Assembly (NCBI GenBank): GCA_029851415.1
Contig: CM056742.1
Location: forward strand, 63,498,454-63,562,453
Length of the DNA stretch: 64,000 bases
From: Eretmocerus hayati
Lineage: Eukaryota; Arthropoda; Insecta; Hymenoptera; Aphelinidae
Direction: 5' to 3'
Under the pieces are notes generated by a model. It did not search any database, was not told the origin of the DNA, and saw only the letters and a program-made list of their open reading frames with translations. This document shows positions 10,621 to 19,903 of the stretch, piece by piece. Every line of letters begins with the position of its first letter. The stretch's first letter is position 1. The position numbers and the translations under genes were made by a program.

Positions 10621-13400
10621 ACACGGGTTCGGTCGAAATTCGATTGAAAATGCCTGATTCTAGATAAGAATTCCATATGCTGCCAACTTGCAAACTATTC
10701 TATGACCTTCTAGAATGAGTGAGCTCCATTTTAACCTGAATCTCGATTCTGGGGATCGGTGCCAAGAAATCTAAGATTCATTCTAAGCGGAAATTCACAC
10801 GAGTTCGGTTGAAATTCGATTGGAAATGCCCGATTTCAGATGATAATTCGATATGCTGCCAACTTAAAAACTATTACATGACATCCTGGGATGAGTAAAC
10901 TACATTTTGAGCTAAATTTCGATCCTGGATATCGTTGCCAGGGGATCGCGCATGCACTCCATGCAAAATTTGACGCGACTTTGATTGAAAAATTATTGGA
11001 GATGCTGGATTCTAAATGAGATTCCGATAAGCTGCCAACTAAGGAACTATTTCATAACATTCTGGGATGAGTGAGCAACATTTTGAAGTGAATCCCGATT
11101 CCGGAATCGAGTGCCAAGAAATCTGAGACGCAATTCATGCAAAATTTGACGCGACTTCGATTAAAAAATTATTGGAAATGCTGGATTCTAGATGATATTC
11201 CGATATGCTGCCAACTTAGAAACTACTTCATAACATTCTGGGATGAGTGAGCTATATTTTGAACTGTATCTCCATCCCGGAGTCTGGTGCCAAGAAATCT
11301 AAAACGCGATCCATGCAAAATTTGACACGATTTCGATTCAAACATGATCAAGAATGGTGGATTCTAGATGAGATTCCGATATGCTGCCAACTGGAGAACT
11401 ATCCCAGAACATTCTGGGATGAGTGAGCTACATTTTGAACTGAATCTCTATCACGGAATCTGGTGCCAAGGAATTTGAGACGCGATTCATGCCAAAATTT
11501 GACACGATTTTGATTCAAATATGATTGAAAATGGTGGATTCTCGATAAGATTCCAATATGCTGCCAACTTAGGAACATAACATTCTGGGATGAGTGAGCA
11601 ACATTTTGAAGTGAATCCCGATTCCGGAATCGGGTGCCAAGAAATCTGAGACGCGATTCGTGCAAAATTTGACACGATTTCGATTTAAATGTGATTGTAA
11701 ATGGTGGATTCTAGATAAGATTTTGATATGCTGCCAACTTAGAAACTATTCCATAACATTCTGAGATGAGTGAGCTACATTTTGGAGTGAATCCCGATTA
11801 CGGAATCGGGTGCCAAGAAATCTGAGACGCGATTCGTGCAAAATTTGACACGATTTCGATTTGAATGTGATTGTAAATGGTGGATTCTAGATAAGATTTC
11901 GATATGCTGCAAACTTAGAAACTATTCCATAACATTTTGAGATGAGTGAGCTACATTTTGAACTGAATCCCCATTCCGGAATCGGGTGCCAAGAAATCTG
12001 AGCCGCGATTCTTCCAAAGTTTGACGCGACTTCGATTAGGAAATTTTCGAAAATGCTGGATGCTAGACGAGTATCCGATATGCTGCCAAATTAGAAACTA
12101 TTCCATAACATTCTTGGATGAGTGAGCCACATTTTGAACTGAACTCCGATTCCGGAATCGGGTGCCAAGGCATCTGAGACGCGATTCATGCAAATTTTGA
12201 CGCGACTTCGATTAAGAAATTGTTGGAAATGCTGGATTCTAGATGAGATCCCGATATGCTGCCAACTTAGTATCTATTTCATAACATTCTGGGATGAAAG
12301 AGCAACATTTTGAACTGAATCTCTATCACGGAATCTGGCGCCAAGAAATTTGAGACGCGATTTATGCCAAAATTTGACACGATTTCGATTTAATTATGAT
12401 TGAAAATGTTGGATTCTAGATGAGATTTTGATATGCTGTGAACTTAGAAACTATTCCATAACATTCTGGGATGAGTGAGCTACATTTTGAACTGAATTCC
12501 GATTCCGGAATCGGGTGCCAAGGCATCTGAGACGCGATTCATGCGAAATTTGACGCGACTTCGATCCAAAAATTATTGAAAATGACGGATTCTAGATGAG
12601 ATCCCGATATGCTGCCAACTTAGAAACTATTCCATAACATTCTTGGATGAGTGAGTTGCATTTTGAACTAAATCTCTATCACGGAATCTAGTGCCAAGGA
12701 ATTTGAGACGCGGTTCATGCCAGAATTTCACACGATTTCGATCCAAATATCATTGAAAATGGTGGATTGTAGATGAGATTTTGATATGCTGCCGACTTAG
12801 AAACTGTTCCATAACATCCTGGGATGAGTGAGCAACATTTTGGAGTGAATCCCGATTCCGGAATCGGGTGCCAAGAAATCTGAGACGCCCTTCGTGCAAA
12901 ATTTGACACGATTTCGATCTATATACGATTGTAAATGGTGGAATCCAGATGAGATTACGATATGCTGCCAACTTAGAATCTATTTCATTCCATGCTGTGA
13001 TGAGTAAGCGATATTTTGAACCGGGTCTCCATCCCGGAATCTGGTGCTAAGAAATTTAAGACGCGATTCATGCAAAATTTGACACGACTTCGATGTGAGA
13101 ATTATTGAAAATGCTAGATTTTGGATGAGATTCCGATATACTGTCAACTTAGGAACTGTTCCATTTGATATCGTGATGAGTGAGCAATATTTTGAACTGA
13201 ATGTCGATTATGGGGATAGGGCTGAAAATTATCACATGTATATTATGAGAAAATATAGATAAGCTCAGTCCAAATCCGGTTGGAAACGCTTGATCCAAGC
13301 TCGATATGCTGCCCAAACTATCATATGACATTCTGTGTAGGGTGAGCTACATTTTCAGCTGAAATCCCATATGGAAATTGGTGCCAGATAATCCCGGATT
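10621..13400. repeat. 176-bp monomer array, left arm
   Basis: Diverged monomers repeat with GCTGCCAACT at 11031, 11207, 11383 and 11560, and onward to about 13140, a spacing of 171-178 bp. Each monomer carries GATATGCTGCCAACTTAG, then GATGAGTGAGC and GGTGCCAAGAAATCTGAGACG-like blocks. About 14 units are present in this stretch. Short minus-strand ORFs here (for example 11399-11665 and 12715-12909) repeat with the monomer and are not genes. Confidence 0.9.
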
Positions 13401-13831
13401 CATCCTTCTTGATGAATGACATAATATCAGTTAAGATATGATCGAGATTGTTCCGCTCTAGATCGGAATCAGGTATGCTGACAACTTGAAAACCATCTCA
13501 CGACAACCTGGGACAAGTGAGCCCAATTCGGAGCCTAATCTCGATCCTCGGAATCCGTGCAAAAAAAATTTTAAACCAATGTTTAGCGAAAAATCACATG
13601 AGATCCGTTCAAATCTGATCGAAAATGTTACTGTTAGATTTGTGTTCTATTTGCTGGAAACTAAAAAATAGTCCGTTCAGTCTCTCTGATGAATGAACAA
13701 GATCAGAATTATGAGGGAACATGCATATTTCACAACTCGGGTTCCTCCTTATTCCCAGTTTCACTTTAATAAATCCCAGTCCGTGAACAGTTATGTACAA
13801 AAGAGATAAGATGCGCCAACATAAAGTACTA
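13401..13831. repeat. Inner left arm next to the loop
   Basis: Sequence unique to the inner arm, inverted and near-identical to 13881-14310. The matching ORFs 13609-13800 (-) and 13793-14104 (+) encode the same peptide because of the inversion, so neither is evidence of a gene. Confidence 0.85.
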
Positions 13832-13880
13832 TGTTACAAATGGATGACTAACGTCCGATTTTCTATCCTTCGATTCCTAA
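13832..13880. other. Central loop of foldback A
   Basis: This 49-nt stretch does not pair with itself. It is the symmetry centre of the palindrome: AAGTACTA ends at 13831 and its complement starts at 13881. There is no coding sequence and no sign of an internal transposase. Confidence 0.85.
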
Positions 13881-16210
13881 TAGTACTTCATTCTTGGCGC
13901 ATCTCATCTCTCTTTTACATAACTATTCACGGACTGGGATATTTGAAAGTGAAACTGGGAATAAGGAGGAACCCGAGTTGTGGAATATGCATGTTCCCTC
14001 ATAATTTTGATCTCTTTTATTCATCAGAGAGACTGAACGGACTATTTTTCAGTTTGCAGCAAATAGAACACAAATCTAACAGTAACATTTTCGATCAGAT
14101 TTGAACGGATCTCATGTGATTTTTCGCTAAAAATTGGTATTAAATTTTTTTGCACGGATTCCGAGGATCAAGATTAGGCTCCAAATTGGGCTAACTTGTC
14201 TCAGGTTGTCATGAGATGGTTTCCAAGTTGTCCGCATACCTGATTCCCATCCAGAGAGGAACAATCTCGATGTTGTCTTAACTGATATCATGTCATTCAT
14301 CAAGAAGGATGAATCCGGGATTATCTGGCACCAATTTCCGAATGGGATTCCAGCTAAAAATGTAGCTCACCCCACACAGAATGTCATATGATAGTTTGGG
14401 CAGCATATCGATCTTGGATCAAGCGTTTCCAACCGGATTTGGACTGAGCTTATCTATATTTTCTCATAATATACATGTGATAATTTTCAGCCCTATCCCC
14501 ATAATCGACATTCAGTTCAAAATATTGCTCACTCATCACGATATTAAATGGAACAGTTCCTAAGTTGACAGTATATCGGAATCTCATCCAAAATCTAGCA
14601 TTTTCAATAATTCTCAAATCGAAGTCGTGTCAAATTTTGCATGAATCGCGTCTTAAATTTCTTAGCACCAGATTCCGGGATGGAGACCCGGGTCAAAATG
14701 TAGCTCACTCATCCCAAAATGTTATGGAATAGTTCTCCAGTTGGCAGCATATCGGAATCTCATCTAGAATCCACCATTCTTGATCATGTTTGAATCGAGA
14801 TCGTGTCAAATTTTGCATGATTCGCGTCTCAGATTTCTTGGCACCAGACTTCGGGATGGAGATACAGTTCAAAATATAGCTCACTCATCCCAGAATGTTA
14901 TGAAGTAGTTTCTAAGTTGGCAGCATATCGGAATATCATCTAGAATCCAGCATTTCCAATAATTGTTTAATCGAAGTCGCGTCAAATTTTGCAAGAATCG
15001 CGTCTCAGATTTCTTGGCACCCGATTTCGAAATCGGAATTCACTTCAAAATGTTGCTCACTCATCCCAGAATGTTATGAAATAGTTCCTCAGTTGGCAGC
15101 ATATCGGAATCTCATTCAGAATCCAGCATTTTCAATAATCTTTCAATCAAAGTCGCGTCAAATTTTGCGTGGAGTGCATGCGCGATCCCCTGGCACCGAT
15201 ATCCAGGATTGGAATTTAGCTCAAAATGTAGTTCACTCATCCCAGGATGTCATGTAATAGTTTTTAAGTTGGCAGCATATCGAATCTTCATCTGGAATCG
15301 GGCATTTCCAATCGAGTTTCGACCGAACTCGTGTAAATTTCCGCTTAGAATGAATCTTAGATTTCTTGGCACCGATCCCCAGAATCGAGATTCAGCTTGA
15401 AATGGAGCTGACTCATTTCAGAAGGTCATAGAATAGTTTGCAAGTTGGCAGCATATGGAATTCTTATCTAGAATCAGGCATTTTTGATCGAATTCCGACC
15501 GAACTCGTGTCAATTCTCGCATAAAATCGATCTAGAAATTTCTGGCACCAATTCCTTGCATCGGGGTTGGGCTTGAAATTCTGTTAACCATATCCAGAAT
15601 ATGACTAAACCGTTTCCGACTTGGCAGCATATCAAAATCCTACCTAGAAACTGTCATATAGCGATGTTGGCAGTGCCCAAGGGACAGTTCGAGCTAATAA
15701 TAGATCTCAAAGCTGTCAGCACCAATTCCTAGACGTGGGATTGAGCTTAAAATCTTGTTAGTCAATGACGTAATACACCACAAGTATTCTCAACATGGCA
15801 GCAGAACCGCAAAGTACCTCAAAACCGTGATTTTGGTGAAATTCCTACATTTTGGCACTCCATTATGACGAAAATTCATCCTCAGAGATCCCAGCACTTG
15901 TTCCCGGACCTGGGGTTGGGCTGAAACTCTAGGTATGCGCGCGAAGAATGTCTATCGAGTGTTTCCCAGGTGGCAGTAGGACTCATGCCCCGGACACCCC
16001 AAGTTCATTTTTCGGTAATATCCGTGTTAATATTTTTTTTTTCCATTCAACTCCTCCCCCCTCCATCCTTTCGCATTTAAGTAAAAAACAGGTAGGCACA
16101 TCTTGTAGCTTAGGAAATTACGAAGAAAATCCATTTTGTTCCATCTCGATAGCTCATGAATTGGAGTGAAGCGGATTATCCGGCACTCTTGAGTCCCCAC
16201 AAGTATAGTG
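13881..16210. repeat. Right arm of foldback A
   Basis: Inverted counterpart of the left arm, about 2.33 kb, with the same order of parts: inner unique block (to about 14310), 176-bp monomers (about 14310-15530), one higher-order-type period (about 15530-15840) and the unique terminal part to 16210. It has roughly half the number of monomers of the left arm. The arms therefore differ by contraction or expansion in tandem copy number rather than by sequence content. Confidence 0.87.
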
Positions 16211-16211
16211 C

Positions 16212-16830
16212 GTCGGTTTTACAGTAAGAGCGGACGAATCTCAACGAGGGAACGATTAAAAGGTCGAGCCAGATGTCACTCCGGAAGTAATCAACGTGAA
16301 GAAGGTGGTGCATCGGTTCCGACGGTACAAGTTCTAAACTATGTGCAAGAAGGAGATCTCGGAAGTAGTTAGAGTCTTGGTGATCTTGATGCATCGGAAA
16401 GTTGAAATCTCCAGTTATAATGAAATTGGGGTATTGTGGCGTATGTTGGGCGATGGCTGCAAACAGCGCAGTTTGATATGCCGCATTTGGATACGCTTCA
16501 TTTGACTTCAACGAACATGTATTCTGGCGTATTATCAAACTGTGGATCAGAGCAGGCTATGATTCTAGATTGGTAGCAGTTCTTTACGTAGAGACCTACT
16601 CCTCCTCCACTTTTACGAGCACGATCATGATGAAGGAAATCAAAACCGTCTAGTGCAAAATTGGAAGTAGATTCATCCAGTTCAATTAAAGTTTCACTTA
16701 AGGCAATGGCGTCAAGTGAGCCATGAGAGGTTGAAAAGTATTCAAGATCATTGAAAAGCGCCGGTAGACGGTTAATGTTGCTGTGGCAGAGAGTAAAGTG
16801 GCGCTTTGATTTTGGGTTACTTGTCTGAGC
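16212..16830 (-). pseudogene. APE-type endonuclease domain of element A (ORF2 N-terminal part)
   Basis: On the minus strand the frames read HFTLCHSNINRLP at the start, then DRARKSGGGVGLYVKN, ITGDFNFP (the Asp/Asn motif of the AP-endonuclease fold), and FRSYCKTD at the foldback edge. The C-terminal remainder (SDH-like motif AAGHDLISLEF) is at 2820-2872, beyond the 13.3-kb insertion. At least one frameshift occurs near 16530. It would nick the target to prime reverse transcription; here it is dead through frameshift and insertion. It follows directly after ORF1 on the same strand, as expected for this group. Confidence 0.88.
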
Positions 16831-17789
16831 AGATTTTTTTCAGATATATTGTGGAGACTGCTGTTGTTGAGAATTTTGGAACTGTTGATGTTGGGAAGAA
16901 TGTGGGTGACTGGGTGGAAAATGAGGTGACTGCGTTCGAGGAGTAAGCTGAAAGTGATTTGAAGAAGTGAGGTTAGGTTGCTGTGAAAATTGACGTATTA
17001 GGAAGGCGTTATAGTTTTGTTGTTGAGTTGTGAGGAGCATGGTATTACTCGAAGTGTGTTGGGATGAATTTGAGAATGACTGGCCTGGGATATGATTTGC
17101 GTGTGGCTGATACTGTTAAGGGGGCATTTGACCCTGGCCAGGGGCGGTTGCAGCGTGGTTTAGATTTTGATGCTGTGGAGGATTCCGAGCTTCAAGATTC
17201 ATCAGATCTGCAATGGAGTGGATTGGAATGGGGCGCGAGTCACGGTCTGGTCGCATGCAGACGATGAGTTTTCTAACAGTGGGGTGGAAGTGATTGAGCT
17301 CTTCGGATTCAATGTACGCTTCCCGAAGTGGCTCATAGGTAGGACGCGGCCAGAGAGGCGTAACATATACTTTTGTCCTTCACTTTCATTAAAAATTGAC
17401 TGCGTGGTATAACTCTTCAAACGATTTGCTCTAGCCATCATCTCATTACGCACTGATGGTGAAATAAGCTTAACTACTGCTGAAAAGGAATATCTCTGTT
17501 GGGAATTATGAGATTGTGGAGCGGACTGAGTGCTGGTGTTGGAGGGCATGGGCCACAATCGGATTGATGTAATGAACTTCAAGTAGTCTTGAGCATTCAT
17601 GGCATTTTGAATAGCTAGTGAAGTGTTATTAGAATGATTTAATGGAATACCTGAGACGCGCAGTTCACACGAGTCAGTAAGCAGATTGTTTGAGGTCATA
17701 TGATTCAATGTTTTACGAACTTCAGCTAGTTCTGTTTGGATCCTGTGATCAGCTTTAGCAACTGAGGATTCGAGTACGTCTAGACGATC

Positions 17790-17790
<1 letters not shown>

Positions 17791-17869
<79 letters not shown>

Positions 17870-17881
17870 GAGAGAGAGAGA
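17791..17881. repeat. (GA)n microsatellite inside ORF1 of element A
   Basis: About 90 bp of nearly pure GA with a few interruptions (GAAA, GGGA, GGAG). It lies between the PHD and RRM parts of ORF1, the same relative position at which the other CR1-group copy (28794-28842) carries a GA run. Confidence 0.95.
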
Positions 17882-18079
17882 GTTGAAGCGCGAGTCCACA
17901 GACTGTTCAAATGGCAAAGAGTGTGTTTTGTGCCAATCGGCAAACTATGTTGGCATCTCACTCATGTTTGCTGGATCCGTGCACGATACTTTAGATGCAC
18001 GTGAGTCTGATGGTGAAGGGGGGGGGGGGTCGAGTTGATCAGGGAGACGCTTGCGGTTTTGTGATGGGGTTACCTCTGA

Positions 18080-18103
18080 GGTGTGTGTGTGTGTGTGTGT
18101 GTG
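18080..18103. repeat. (GT)n microsatellite
   Basis: About 12 GT units inside the broken ORF1. A G run also occurs at about 18018-18029. Both disrupt the reading frame. Confidence 0.9.
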
Positions 18104-18384
18104 TTTGAGAACAGTGGCGCGTTTCCTATAGTAGGCGAGACGGGAATGATGCGATCAGGCTTTGAACCGGCGGGAAGGGCTTGAGCGCCCAGCAAATTCG
18201 ATGGTGTGGGAAACTGTGACTGATCTTTATCACAAGTGGCGCAAATATGCAAGTCTACGTTCCACCGCCAAGATCCTTTCAAACACACTAGATGAAAACG
18301 CTTGTTACACAGCTTGCATCTACATAGTGCCCTGACACCTTGTTCAATCTCAATGTTGCAAGCAGGACATATTCTATCACTCAT

Positions 18385-19012
18385 ACCGCATCAGATGCCA
18401 GAATGAGAAATAAAGTTCGTCTGTCTATATTAACAACAGCGAGAGCCTTAAGTGAGAACTTTAACAGCTGTGCGACAAGTGTATGTGTTATAGATTATAC
18501 GAAGCATAAGACAGGCAGCGGCATGAGTGAGCAATTGTACTGCTTCGCTATGTAAACGAACCGATTGACGCAACGATTTACTACCTGCTTTGCTATAATA
18601 GCTAGATTCGACTAATATATGTCTACATATGTATATGTGCACAAAGCGGCAAATCGTCTTTCCCGGACACTGATGCGTTGAAATGATGATGCTCGATAAA
18701 AGTATCACCGAGCCTATATCTCTCATTCTTAGATAAAATTTGGGCAGAACTCACTATATGGTAAGAATGATGGTAGCACTGATAGACGTTCTCGTTAAGG
18801 AGTCTGATTACACGTACACATACACATACAATAACTTAAAGACACAAAGACACTGCCTGCTCAAATTTTTGCTCTTGCATGATTCACTCCAGAGTGCAAC
18901 AGGTCGATTCACTTCACATTTCAGCAGCAAAACGGAATTGTGTAGATAGTTTGTTCATGAGACTGTTACGAGTTAATCGTCAGCTGTTTCGATGTCTCGT
19001 TACTGACTCGTT
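18385..19012. other. Unassigned; possible 5' UTR of element A
   Basis: Lies upstream of the ORF1 start on the minus strand and just before the R1-type copy on the plus strand. No protein or RNA gene is recognised. Some or all of it may be the 5' UTR of element A, but its boundary and target duplication could not be placed. Confidence 0.4.
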
Positions 19013-19034
19013 AGAGAGAGAGAGAGAGAGAGAG
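19013..19034. repeat. (AG)n run at the 5' edge of an R1-type copy
   Basis: About ten AG units directly precede the first sequence attributable to the R1-clade element on the plus strand. Other R1-type sequences in the window also adjoin GA runs. Confidence 0.85.
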
Positions 19035-19087
19035 CGCGCTCGACATCAACGCCCAATCTGCCCGAGCAGAACGAGCCGTGGAAGGAA

Positions 19088-19890
19088 GTGGTGTCGAAAA
19101 AGAACGCGAACAGGGTGAAGGAGAGAGGTAGAACAAATGGCACCGCTGGGAAGAAAGCGAAGATGAAGCCAAAACGGGTGAAGCCCGAAGCCGTCCTCGT
19201 CACGGCCAACAAAGGTGGGCCAGCCTACGCAGACATGCTGCGCAGGATGGAAACGGATGACCTCGATGAATAAGTGGGCCCTAAGGTCACGGGCATCCGC
19301 AAGACCCAAGTCCTTCTTGAACTCAAGAAGGGCACCGAAGTCGCCGCCGTCAAGGCAGCCTTGGCACCAGTCGTCGAGCAAGAAGGAGCTGTCCACTGTC
19401 TAGCGAACAGTACGATCCTCGAGGTGATCGGAGTCGACAACGATGTCGACATGATCAAGGTGCGGGATGACCTCGCGGAGGCCTCACCAGAGAACGAAAA
19501 GGGAGCCATTGTAGTCAAATCCATCTGAAGTGGCTACCGCGGCACCCAAACTGCTGTTGTCTCGATCGCAACGAGACTGGCCCACCATCTCCTCGACTAG
19601 AAGGAGCCTAAGGTTGGATGGGGCAGAGTCAGAATCCGCGAGAAGGGTGGTATCCCACGGTGCTATAACTGCTTAGAGTACGGCCACAAGGCCTCGGGGT
19701 GCAAAAAAGAGAAGGCAGAGGATCGAGAACCAAAACTCTGCTTCCAATGCGGCGAACTAGGGCACCTTGCCGCGACTTGCGAGGGAAACCAAAATGCCTG
19801 AGCTGTGCAGCGATCGGGTCCAAATCTGTCCACAGATTTGAGGCTAGCAACTGCACTGCGTACCACAGGGTAAGAGCCACATATAGACGC
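19088..19890 (+). pseudogene. ORF1 (gag-like) of R1-type element B
   Basis: Reads a basic N-terminus (KPEAVLVTANKGGPAYADML), then VTGIRKTQVLLELKKG, then VGWGRVRIREKGG. Zinc knuckles follow: C-Y-N-C-(x)5-G-H-K-A-x-x-C and C-F-Q-C-G-E-L-G-H-L-A-A-T-C, and a third, CLSC...H...C, in a shifted frame. This is the normal R1-clade gag layout for binding element RNA. Several stops interrupt it (including TAA at 19271-19273) and at least one frameshift is present. It ends a few bases before ORF2, as in related elements. Confidence 0.85.
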
Positions 19891-19903
19891 AGGAAGGAAA
19901 GAA

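Larger units (their letters stand above)
2877..16210. mobile_element. Giant foldback DNA element with satellite-built arms (foldback A)
   Basis: The two ends are inverted copies. Left 2877 and the complement of 16210 both read CACTATACTTGTGGGGACTC and continue for over 100 bp. The inversion resumes after the LTR insertion (8986 onward) and continues to the centre, where AAGTACTA at 13824-13831 pairs with 13881-13888 around a 49-nt loop. Omitting the 5995 bp of LTR insertion plus one target copy, the element is about 7.3 kb, with a left arm of about 4.96 kb and a right arm of about 2.33 kb. CGTCG flanks both ends (2872-2876 and 16211-16215), or GTC if the ends are taken as GCACTA. Removing the element restores the retrotransposon endonuclease reading frame. 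No transposase ORF is visible, so it is non-autonomous. The CACTA start recalls the CACTA/EnSpm group; satellite-filled arms recall Foldback and Galileo elements. The superfamily remains open. Confidence 0.85.
16840..18384 (-). pseudogene. ORF1 of element A: PHD finger plus RRM-type gag-like protein, broken
   Basis: Minus-strand pieces in order. 18384-18220 is a C4HC3 PHD-type zinc finger starting MSDRICPACN, with CRCKLCNKRFHLVC and HICATC. 17708-17202 has an RRM-like start (ELRVSGIPLN) and a following domain. 17200-16840 is a Gln/Ser/Pro-rich tail (SQQQQSPQYI). In CR1/Jockey-group elements ORF1 binds the element RNA and forms the ribonucleoprotein. Frames are broken, and the region between the PHD and RRM parts holds GA and GT microsatellites. 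A cellular PHD gene is unlikely because endonuclease sequence follows immediately. Confidence 0.82.

Noticed and set aside
11399..12971. Repeated minus-strand ORFs of about 60-90 codons
   Set aside because: They recur with the 176-bp monomer and have no family or start context.
13609..14104. Two ORFs on opposite strands encoding the same peptide near 13.8 kb
   Set aside because: They are mirror images produced by the foldback around its loop, not two genes.
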